Of a stretch of DNA of 64,000 nucleotides, positions 55,164 through 64,000 are shown piece after piece; within the stretch, counting starts at the first letter, position 1; the number at the start of each line of letters is the position of its first letter. This DNA is from Luzula sylvatica (taxonomy: Eukaryota > Streptophyta > Magnoliopsida > Poales > Juncaceae): positions 25,456,356-25,520,355 of the forward strand of contig OX326956.1 of assembly GCA_946800325.1 (NCBI GenBank), written 5' to 3'. The position numbers were made by a program, and so were the translations under genes. The notes under the pieces are model-generated. The model did not search any database, was not told the DNA's origin, and was given only the letters and a program-made list of their open reading frames with translations.

Positions 55164-55502
55164 TAAGCCCAAGCCCATACATATATTTATCAAGTTTAAT
55201 TAGCCCAAATAATTTTAGGGAAAGATTATTTTAAGGAAAGAAAGTTAGGAAATAATTATGGGGCAGATTTTAATTATAAGGAAATTAGTTTAGGAAATAG
55301 TTTTTAAGGCAATGTTTAATTCCTTGTATCTCAAGTTTATTGAGCCTATAAATAGGGCTTGGATGGTTAGCAATTATATCATCAAATATCAATTAGAAAA
55401 GAGAGAAAGACTTGTAAGAGACTATTATAATTATAAGAGAGAGTTATTTGTTTATTAGAAATTCCTATTAGAAATCCATATTCGAATCCCGTATTACCAA
55501 CA
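55158..55502 (+). repeat. 3' LTR of element D
   Basis: 345 bp with TATA box at 55346-55355. Two differences from the 5' LTR (CCCAAGCCC versus CCCAAACCC; ATTATAATT versus ATTAGAATT). Confidence 0.95.
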
Positions 55503-55507
55503 ATAAC

Positions 55508-56067
55508 TGCAAATGACACAAAGTAAACAAACATGTGTTTATTGAAAGAAAAGAATAACTTTGGTATTCATTACATAAAAGACAAACATAAGAGAGATAA
55601 TTGGTTAAAATAAGACGGCAAATTTTTTTTTGTTGTAGATCATGTTTTGCTTTTTGTACCCTTATAGTTTGTAAATATTAAAAAGATTAGTGGAAAATTT
55701 TGAGCAGCAAGTATTCTTGCTCCTCCTTCAAAAAAGAAGGCAAACTTTCTTTTCTTGAACTAAATTCAGATAAGAGAAAAATTATACTTCAAACAAAATT
55801 GAACCAAATCAATGATGCAGATGTGAATCTCAACAAGAGAGTTGAAAATTATTCAAAAAGACATGAACTTTACCTGAACCTGTGTTTAAACAGAACAAAA
55901 TTGTTGCTTCTTCAAGAAAAAATCTCTCGAAGCACAAAATTGTTGCTTCTTTGATTTGGAGCACAAAAAACGAGAGAGAAAGAGCCATTTGTTGTCTCTG
56001 ACTTGGCTATGAACTTTGCTTGCTACGACTGTCTTTTGCACTTGCTTGCTTCATCTTCAATTGGTCG

Positions 56068-56098
<31 letters not shown>

Positions 56099-58106
56099 GT
56101 CTCGACTCTGGCTAGAAGGGATAATATATAGAGAACAGAAGCGCTCGTCCAACGTCTCTATTGATATGACCGTTGGAGGAGTATTCTTTCAACTTAAATG
56201 CCAATAAAATAATGAAGCTATTAAGAACATAATATTTGACATGTTTGTAATTTGAACATGTGAGCATATTACAGTTTTGCACAATGTATGATGCCTTAAT
56301 CATCAATATATGCATGAATGCATCGCCATGAAATATTTGATTAGAGTTCATCTCCAATACAATGTTACCGGGCTGCAAAAAAAATTGAAAAACAAAATTG
56401 AAGACAAGCTTGCAAGGGTTTATTTGAAATTATATTTATTTAATATGATTATGATACCGATTGAGATGCACATATTGTTGGTGTATATTTGAAGACAAGT
56501 TTGCAGGGGTATATTTGAAATTATGTCTATCTAATATTTATGATTACGATGTACCACAATGATGTTTTTTTCAATATCCTCCATCATCTCAGTGAGTAAT
56601 GAGTATTGATATGTCTGTTTCAAGTATAGAATTGCCCATGAAATAGCTAAATTGTTGTAGAGGCAAACTATGTATAACTAGAGAATATTTATAAAATCAT
56701 TTGGAGGGATAGCGATAGGCAGAATATTAATGGAAAATGATATTTATAATAAGCGATAGACACAATTTCATGCATTTTCGTCAACATAGATAATAGTTTA
56801 GTTCAAATTCTTTCTGTTAAGAGGGAATTTTTCATGCATTTTGTGAGTGCAGCAAAAATATTATGACAAGTAAATAAATGGTGACAAACCTAATTATGTT
56901 TTTAATTCAACTATCTAGGATGAGTGTTTTCTTTAATTATATTTATTATTAAGAAATACTTATATGCTACGTGACTAACATGATAATTATAATCTTTTTT
57001 TTATTTTAATATAAATACTATATTTTTATATTAATTGAAAATATCATCTCAAAATAAAATTATTGCGTATTATTAAAATTCATTTTTGTATAAACATACA
57101 TATATATATTGGTCGATGCAAGGGGGCTAGAATGCCCCCCCCCATGATTTGTAATGTTTAGCAAGTAAATTAATCATCTTACCAAAATTAATTAAAGAAA
57201 TCAAAACAATTGATTTCAAAGTTTACATAATAGACCGAGGTAAAAAAAGTCTATGTAGCAGGAAATGATTTACCGAAAAAGTAGTGATGTGCATCCCCTA
57301 GTATTCTCTCCGCACATCCTTGATAACGTGAATATAATTTAACACAGTATGTCCAACATTTTCCTTACCGAAATAGTACCAAAAGGTGATGTGGACATAT
57401 GTCCATCTAATTACACCTCCATCTAATAACATCTAATACTACCAAGTTTATGCAAAAGTCCACGAAAGTCCATGTGAAAAATGCTTCATCATTCAAGCCT
57501 CAATCTCCTCGACATATCTCACGAGTCACGCTTCATACTTCACATGCCCTCCTTGACTACACCTCAAGATTTCATCTCCGCACCCTCCTCCACGACTCAA
57601 CCTCCTCCTTCCTTGTGTTTCCCTACATCATATCCCGCCGCCCTCCAAATGGCTGCGCAACTTCACAGCTTCGTGAACTCAGCGAGATTTCAAGGCTCAC
57701 TGCCTTTCAAAACTAACATCTCCGAGGGAGATCTTTTTCCGGCGCCTAAACAACTCTGCGAAACCTCAAATAGGTTGAGTTAACAACAATTTGTCCAACC
57801 GTCACTTCAATTGTGACTGGTACGTATCTTTCATTATTCATGATACTTTAATTGGGATATGTATTGGTGAGAAGTTAAAAATTTGGTTAAGACTTCAATT
57901 TCTGCATAAATGTATAATTTGCTCGTAAAAAAAGTCACAGTTTTTTTCGTATTATTTGTTGTATCGACATTAGATTCAATATTAAGCATCCGATTTTAAC
58001 GGGACAATTCATATTTACAATATCAAATACAATATGGTCTAAAGAGATAACTAAGTTGTTTGAACACATATACAATACCGATACTTTAGCAACTAGTATC
58101 ACATAT
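55508..58106. other. Spacer, no gene recognised
   Basis: AT-rich. Contains ACAAAATTGTTGCTTCTT twice near 55895-55950 and a GA microsatellite at about 56066-56093. The pyrimidine-rich open frames at 57450-57783 have no recognisable domain. No RNA gene seen. Confidence 0.45.
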
Positions 58107-58115
58107 AACATATTA

Positions 58116-58376
58116 GGGGAGTTCTATCATACACCCTTTTACAAGGGTATTTTGGGTATTTTAGCAATTAATTATATTTGTAAAAGGGTGTATCATAAAA
58201 TTTATCTTTTATGGAAATTTTGGTTTAAATGAACAACAAAAAATTCCAATTTAATTAAACATTAATTGATAAATATATTTGATATCTTACCTTAAATATT
58301 CATAAATGGATAATTACTCCAAATATCCTTGAAAATGGGTGTATGATAAGAAAAGGGGTGTATGATAGAAGCCCCC
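58116..58376. mobile_element. MITE family M, copy 2
   Basis: 261 bp with ends GGGGAGTTCTATCATACACC and GGTGTATGATAGAAGCCCCC. Perfect 9-bp target duplication AACATATTA (58107-58115 and 58377-58385), which points to the Mutator superfamily. Confidence 0.9.
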
Positions 58377-58436
58377 AACATATTAAGATACAGTTTAGAT
58401 ACAATATAACTTCATAGATACAATATAACTTTTAGT

Positions 58437-58698
58437 GGGGAGTTCTATCATACACCCTTTTACAAGAGTATTTTGGATATTTTAGCAAATTAATAATATT
58501 TGTAAAAGGGTGTATCATAAAATTTATCTTTTATGGAGATTTTTGTTTAAATAAACAACAAAAAATTTCAATTTAGTTAAACATTAATTGATAAATATAT
58601 TTGATATCTTACCTTAAATATTCATAAATGGATAATTACTCCAAATACCCTTGAAAATGGATGTATGAAAAGGAAAGGGGTGTATGATAGAAGCCCCC
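58437..58698. mobile_element. MITE family M, copy 3
   Basis: 262 bp, same ends and orientation as copy 2, only 60 bases downstream. Flanked by AACTTTTAGT on both sides (58427-58436 and 58699-58708), a 9- or 10-bp duplication. Two separate insertions, since the duplications differ. Confidence 0.9.
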
Positions 58699-58708
58699 AA
58701 CTTTTAGT

Positions 58709-59500
58709 ATACCAAAATAAAAATACCTTCATATTATCTTATGGTGCATAAGAAATTTTATTTAAACAATATGACTTCCACAAAAGAATTTGGTTTGCAC
58801 CATCCCGACATCTTGCTTATACATAATTATATTTTGAATAAAGAAATGACAGAAAATTTTAAGTTTTGACGGGATCCTAGAGACCGTATTCTTTATATTA
58901 ACGGAATTTGAAACCCCGAACAAGTAAGATTCATAATTAATTTTGAAAGAGGTTTTATTATTTGTATTTTGAATTTTTACAAAACTATTTAAAAAAAAAA
59001 CTACCTAAAACGAATCACTGAATTATCGGCGGAGTTAATTTAATTTGATAATGTAAAAAATGACCACATTTGAAAATATTTTTATATTTACATTTAATAC
59101 TGCCAAAATATAATTGCAGTTATCATAATATAACATAATATAATATAATATTTGGAGCTTGAAAATATTTGCAAATATTGCGAATAGAAATACTAAGAAA
59201 ATAATGGATTGAAAACAAAAATACATGTTTATATTTGTTGTTTTTTTTATCTTCTATGTCGGGCTCTTGGCTGCATCATTCCTATGTTGGGCTCTTTTAA
59301 GAAAAGAAAAGTATGGCCGCATCATTTTTGCTTAGGACGGTAGGTCTGGGTCGTCTCACCTGGACGCTGGCTGCACCATCTTTTTTGCCAAGGGTCGGTA
59401 CGTTTCACAGAATCACATCTGAGCTGGCTAGACAAGGATTCGCGTGTTTCGCAGCGCGACCTGGCGAAACAAGGATTGATGTGTTTCGACACCCAAAACG
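58709..59500. other. Spacer, no gene recognised
   Basis: AT-rich to about 59240. GGCTGCATCATTCCTATG and GGCCGCATCATTTTTG near 59270 and 59312 look like a short local repeat. The open frame from 59313 begins in unrelated sequence before entering the SMU1 relic. Confidence 0.4.
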
Positions 59501-59508
59501 GCGAAAGA

Positions 59509-60767
59509 GGAATTCTACAAAGCGAATGCCATGTATCCTTAAACACTGTAAATGGAGGGCTATTTTGCCTCAAGTTGCTCAATTGGAACTTCGACGAAAG
59601 AAATTAGAGGACCTGTATGAACAAGTACTTCAAATTTGTACCAAACGTTTCTTTGCAAATGGTGATTTTGCAAAGATAAATATTGTTTATTTTTCTTCTT
59701 TTCGATTTTGGGACAGACTCAAGTGATGGGAGTCGTGAAGCAAGAGCAACCCGAGAGATATTTGAGGCTCCAGCATCTCCTAGTTCGTACCTAATTCGAT
59801 CCCAATGAGGTACCAAATTCATAACAAATTTACACAAATGCATTTGCTAATTTGGTATTTAGGGTTTTATAAGGTGTAAATTTGATAGATTTTTGAGTTT
59901 TAGGAAGGTAATTTAGACATTTTGATCATCTCTAGATTTTTTAGTTTTAGGAGGGCATATTTGATATTTCGATCATGTATCAGTTCGTACCTATTTCGAT
60001 TCCAATTAGGTAATTTGCTTCGACTATTTTCAGAAATAACAAATTTAACCAAATGCATTTTCAGAAATAACATTGAGGTATTAGATTCATTTTAATTAGT
60101 ACTAGAAAATAAAAAAAATACGCAAATAAATTTGTAAATTTTGTATTTAGGGTTTTGGATGGGTATGTTTGATATGTTTTGAGTTTTAGTGAGGTGAATT
60201 TACATTCGTGTAAATTTACATTTTGTATTTAGGGTTTTGGATATGGAAATAAATTTGCAAAGTCGTAATCCTGAAACTCTTTTAATTTACATTTTGGTCC
60301 TTGTTTACATTTAGGGGCTAAAACGCAATTTACCCATATTATAATTCAGGTTTAGGATTACATAAGTAGAAGCTTAAGTGGGATCTTGAATACCAAGTTG
60401 ATGTAAATATTTTTTCATATTTACAAATTTACCCTTACAAAAATAATAACATATTTATGAATTCCTGATTTTTCAGGAAAATTTTATGGTTCGTCATGTC
60501 GCGGTATTACGTGTGGATTTTTGTAGAGACTGAATTGCTTGCTTCTGGTTCAATTTTTTTAATTTTATCGAGTAATTTGCAAATAAACCCCTGACATTAT
60601 GCATAAATTACTAAAAAGCTTTGTATTTTTTTTTTGTAGGTATGGAGAATAAGGATATGGCAGTGTTCGAGGCGGTTAGAGAGGGCCCATGCTAGAGGAG
60701 TGACATGTGTCGCGTTGTCGGTCGACGGCACCCAACTCCTTGGTACTTCTTTCGATACTACTGCCAG
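59509..60767 (+). pseudogene. SMU1: SMU1 (WD40 splicing factor) pseudogene fragments
   Basis: Four blocks resemble plant SMU1, a LisH-CTLH-WD40 spliceosome-associated protein. Block 1 (about 59509-59640): SECHVSLNTV, then out of frame ILPQVAQLELRRKKLEDLYEQ, with the normal intervening residues missing. Block 2 (59717-59809): TQVMGVVKQEQPERYLRL, then LVRT, an in-frame TAA at 59792 and FDPNE, ending at a GT donor. Block 3 (about 60486-60560): VAVLRVDF..RD, then TGA at 60531 and a shift into ELLASGS. Block 4 (60640-60767): a WD exon, VWRIRIWQCSRRLERAHARG through TSFDTTAR, with AG and GT ends. Introns persist, so this arose by DNA duplication, not by reverse transcription. Many exons are absent. 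Identification is from recall of the SMU1 family. Confidence 0.75.
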
Positions 60768-62310
60768 GTCAGCAATATAACATCCGAAACTCAAAATATT
60801 TAGTTTTGTATTTTTGAAAACAGAATTCACGGACTAAAATCAGGAAAAATGTTAAAAGGAATTTAGAGACCACACATGAACGTGAATCATGCAATATTTA
60901 CTAATGATATATTATGTACATATAATAGTTTATAATATCATCCAAATTAATATGTATAATTAACTTTCAAATATTCAAGACAAGTTACAAGTTGAATATA
61001 AAATTACATATCTGAGGGTGTAGCAAGAAGGCATATGCTTATTCAGACCAAGAGTTTTCGCAATACATATCTGAGGTACTTTTTTGATATTTTCAAGTTC
61101 TGGATGGGTATATATGAAATTTGATAATTTTTTTGGTTTGATTGGAGCATACGGAGTGGGAGATCAAGGGCAACAGCGTCTTTTTCCAAAAGGCGAAGGA
61201 ATCTCAGCCTTGCAAAGAGATTCCTTCTCTCCAGCTCATCAATCAGACTCTTAGCTATGATAGAGAGCTCGAACGCATTGTCTGAAATGCCCTTGTTTTT
61301 GTTTCGAGGTGAAATGCTTATGTGGCGTCATGTCATTGGTTGCTTTTGGACAATTTATTTATGTTTGGAATTGAATATGGCGTATTGTAATTTAATTGCT
61401 TTTGATATTCTATTTTTTCTGTTTAGTTGATTCTGAGTTTCGTTTGTCCAATTATGTTATTTGGATTAAGATTTTTAATTTTGGTTCGATTCCATTCACC
61501 CTGCAAAATGTCAATATATCATGAATAGCCCTGAAATATCCGATAACTCCAAACTCTCACCAGTTATTGCTTTTTTCAATTATTTGGACCGCAGACTGCG
61601 ATAATCAAAAGTCTCTTGTAACTGCTGAGATTTATGACAATATTTGCACAAATATTTATAGGAATTCACTTGGAATATTGTACTTATTTAAACAGTAAAA
61701 ATATTGTATGCGTATCATTGATGATCGAAAAATAAAATGGGATTAAATGAGGAATTTCTATGATGATCTTGCTTGGAAAATAAAATGGGTAATTTTATAT
61801 GATAATATTGCTACGAAAAATTAAATTTAAGACTGAAAATATTTGGTTTTTCTAGCCTCATGTAACGACTTTTCCTCGTGAAATTTTCTATGATAATCTT
61901 ACTTGAATCGATCTAATGCATGCGATTTTTTAAAATCCTGGAAATAAGTCAGAATTAGAGAATTTGTAAATCTAAAAAAAAAAAAATTTTAAGAGAATTT
62001 CATGTGTTGTTGGATTTTGCAATTTTTTTTTTTTTGAGAATAGAGGTGAAAAGTATTCAGATAAAAATAACAAATCTAATTAGCTAATAATGTAATCAAA
62101 TTTCTAACGGTCATAAAATTTTCAAAAATCATAATCCGAACGTTAAGACAATGTTGCAAAATCTAATCTCAACGTTAATATTTGCATGTTATATGAAATG
62201 AACTCGGTCCAGTGTTTAATGACAGCACCTCAGTATGACATTCAGATATGGTGTACATCTCAACTCGTATACCGAGTTCAGGGAATAAGCTATCTGAGCA
62301 CAGCATCTTT
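60768..62310. other. Spacer with one possible exon
   Basis: Mostly AT-rich. A stretch at about 61148-61285 reads HTEWEIKGNSVFFQKAKESQ and continues to ELERIV then TGA, preceded by an AG. It looks like a conserved C-terminal exon, but I do not recognise the family and it does not fit SMU1. Confidence 0.35.
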
Positions 62311-62314
62311 TCCT

Positions 62315-63610
62315 CTATATACCCCTCCTCCGTCTTCATCTCTCCTCAGACATTCATTCTCTCACAAACAGATCCCCTTTCTTCTCTCTTCTCTCCCACA
62401 AAACAAACCTTGCATCCAGATACTCACTCGCAACCAACACCAAACTTCAATTTCGTATATTGTTCGACTCAGAGACGAGATGGGAAATCGGAACTCGAGA
62501 AGAACGTTTTCTTCTGAACTCGTGGACTCAGACCTCTACAATGGATGATTTCCATGTTTGACGTGATAATCGTTACTGGACAGGCACGAGAACGTAAGCG
62601 TTTCTCCACCATTATTTGTATTTTATCAGAATTATTGTTTTTTTTCGTAGCCCCAAATCAAGCAAATGGTGGTTGGGTTTGTTTTATGTTCTTAAAAAAA
62701 CCCTCATGAATTCTTGATTTTGATTGCTCCTGTTTTTGATTGATTGTATACTTTAAAAGATTCCTGATGAGCAAGAGACCTGCACATGAATGGGATTATC
62801 CCATTACCAGAATTTCTTCTCTTTATATTGAAATTTTGCATTGTTTCTTGTTTTTTAAATGCTAATTTGTTCTTTTTTTCAGATTTATGATGAATACTTC
62901 TATTAATCGGGTTCAAATTGAGATTTAGCACTCGACGAATTATGCTCTAAAATCTGAAGACAACGGAGAAACAACAAAGCATGAATCAGCGGCGCAGAAA
63001 CTCCAAACAAGGCAAGGAATCAGCGACGCAGAATTATACTCGACGAATTATACTCTAATTCGTTCTTCTTTTTTTCAGATTTATGACGAATACTGCCCAA
63101 TTCTATGAAACCAGTTAAAATCGAGAGAAGTCGCCGAATTCGATACATTCGATTTAGCACTCGACAAATTCTACTTGAAAATCGAAAGTCAGCCATCAGA
63201 GGAACAATAAAGGTTAAAGTAGGACTCGGCGATCGAGAAACTGAACAAAATTAAACTCGATGAGGTCCAAAACAAAACTAAACAAATTAAATTATTTATT
63301 TATTTTTCTGCAAAATATTAATTAACTATCATCATTTTCGGTGCAGGAGAACCGACTCCATATGCTAAGACAAAGGAAGTGGATTACTGCACGAAAATGG
63401 CGCCTCCATACAATCTCGACGACTTGGGTTCTTTGGGTTTGGATTTAACTGTGTACAAGGTAATTTTCAATATCATTCCTTAATAATCTAATAATTTTTG
63501 TTAATTCCATCTAATTTATTTTCATTCAATGTGCAGAGATTGCGTAAACAAATCGATTTAGCACAAGGCATAAATCTGCAACATCTCAAGACAACAATTT
63601 TCAAAGTGTC
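62315..63610 (+). other. Possible unrecognised gene, partial
   Basis: A TATATA motif (about 62316) is followed by a CT-rich leader and an ATG frame at 62480 (MGNRNSRRTFSSELVDSD..) that stops after 22 codons at 62546. Downstream, 63347-63459 has consensus AG and GT ends and reads EPTPYAKTKEVDYC, then KMAPPYNLDDLGSLGLDLTV. The next AG (63536) continues in frame with RLRKQIDLAQGINLQHLKTT. I recognise no domain, and the link between these parts is unproven. The frame then enters simple repeats. Confidence 0.3.
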
Positions 63611-63744
63611 GAAAAAAAAAATTCTGTATATGTTGCTAATGTGCATGTGTATTGTTGTGTTTTTCTTTTTTCTGTTTGTGTCTTTGTATGTGCATGTTTG
63701 TAAGTCTTTTTGTGTTTGTGTGGTGGTGTGTCTGTATGTGTATG

Positions 63745-63749
63745 TAATA

Positions 63750-63779
<30 letters not shown>
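63745..63779. repeat. CG then GT dinucleotide tract
   Basis: About seven CG units followed directly by about eight GT units, after a longer GT-rich region. Alternating purine-pyrimidine sequence of this kind is Z-DNA-prone. Confidence 0.9.
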
Positions 63780-63780
<1 letters not shown>

Positions 63781-64000
63781 CCAAGTTGGGCCAGGCCTGT
63801 GGGGGAGGCGGGTTCGGCCCAAGTGGGTCCGGGCCCGTGGGGTGAGGGTGGGTTCGGCCCAAGTGGGGCCGGGCCCGAATGGGAGGGGGGTCCAGCCCAA
63901 GTGGGGCCGGGCCCCGGGGGGGGAGGGAGGGGGGGGGGGGGGGTCCGGCCCAAGTGGGGCCGGGCCGAGGGGGGATTGGGGGGGGGGGGGGGGTCCGGCC
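63780..64000. repeat. GC-rich minisatellite running off the window
   Basis: Tandem units of roughly 50-60 bp, each with CGGCCCAAGTGGGGCCGGGC followed by variable G-rich filler including runs of up to about 18 G. At least four units are seen before the window ends. Open frames on both strands are repeat artefacts. GC content contrasts sharply with everything else in the window. Confidence 0.85.

Larger units (their letters stand above)
49770..55507 (+). mobile_element. Ty1/copia retrotransposon, element D, broken
   Basis: Element 49775-55502 with target duplication ATAAC (49770-49774 and 55503-55507). LTRs 49775-50119 and 55158-55502 are both 345 bp and differ at two positions seen by eye. 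The primer-binding site TGGCATCAGAGC (50123-50134) is one base from the usual initiator-Met type. The purine tract AAGGGAGGAATT is at 55146-55157. Coding order gag, protease, integrase, reverse transcriptase, RNase H is that of copia. It is disabled by a frameshift near 51413 and a 1-kb solo LTR at 53280-54280. Confidence 0.95.

Noticed and set aside
57450..57783. Overlapping Ser/Pro/His-rich open frames
   Set aside because: Pyrimidine-rich sequence, no domain, no convincing splice or start context.
63488..63953. Overlapping open frames on both strands rich in Pro, Gly, Thr and His
   Set aside because: They are translations of the GT tract and the GC-rich minisatellite.

Overview
The window is nuclear DNA of a flowering plant. 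The evidence is spliced genes with GT..AG introns, plant-type families (intronless BCS1-like AAA ATPase, FAR1/FRS proteins, TIM23, an MFSD5-like carrier), plant Ty3/gypsy chromoviruses and Ty1/copia elements, and very AT-rich spacers. The species cannot be named from this sequence alone.

Layout. 1-4.5 kb is repeat and spacer, dominated by a 1.85-kb foldback element (815-2660) with a perfect 9-bp target duplication. 4.8-6.3 kb is an intact AAA-ATPase gene. 6.1-10.3 kb holds partial duplicates of that gene's 3' end and downstream flank, mixed with inverted-repeat arms and a minisatellite. 13.2-15.4 kb is an eight-exon MFSD5/molybdate-anion-transporter-like gene. 16.0-16.7 kb is a two-exon TIM23 gene on the minus strand, convergent with it, with site II motifs upstream. 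19.0-24.5 kb is a complete, very young chromovirus (element A) on the minus strand. 26.9-33.5 kb is a Mutator-related gene cluster: a FAR1 DNA-binding-domain fragment, an Ulp1-type gene cut at its protease domain, and a FAR1/MULE-transposase gene lacking its C-terminal SWIM region. A second foldback element of the first family follows at about 33.5-35.5 kb.

36.2-47.5 kb is a nested pair: a non-autonomous LTR element (C, minus strand, about 1.4-1.5-kb LTRs, one gag-like ORF broken by a stop) whose 5' LTR was split by a complete chromovirus (B, plus strand). 49.8-55.5 kb is a Ty1/copia element (D) with a frameshift after the protease and a 1-kb solo LTR inside its reverse transcriptase. 58.1-58.7 kb holds two MITEs with 9-10-bp target duplications. 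59.5-60.8 kb is a degraded SMU1 pseudogene. 62.3-63.6 kb may hold exons of an unrecognised gene, and the window ends in a GC-rich minisatellite.

Only three genes look like ordinary intact host genes (AAA ATPase, MFSD5-like, TIM23). They do not form a pathway. Most of the rest is recent transposon activity: the paired LTRs of A, B and D differ at only one or two positions each by eye. The least familiar structures are the two foldback elements built from six alternating inverted arms, and the FAR1-Ulp1 junction at 28540.
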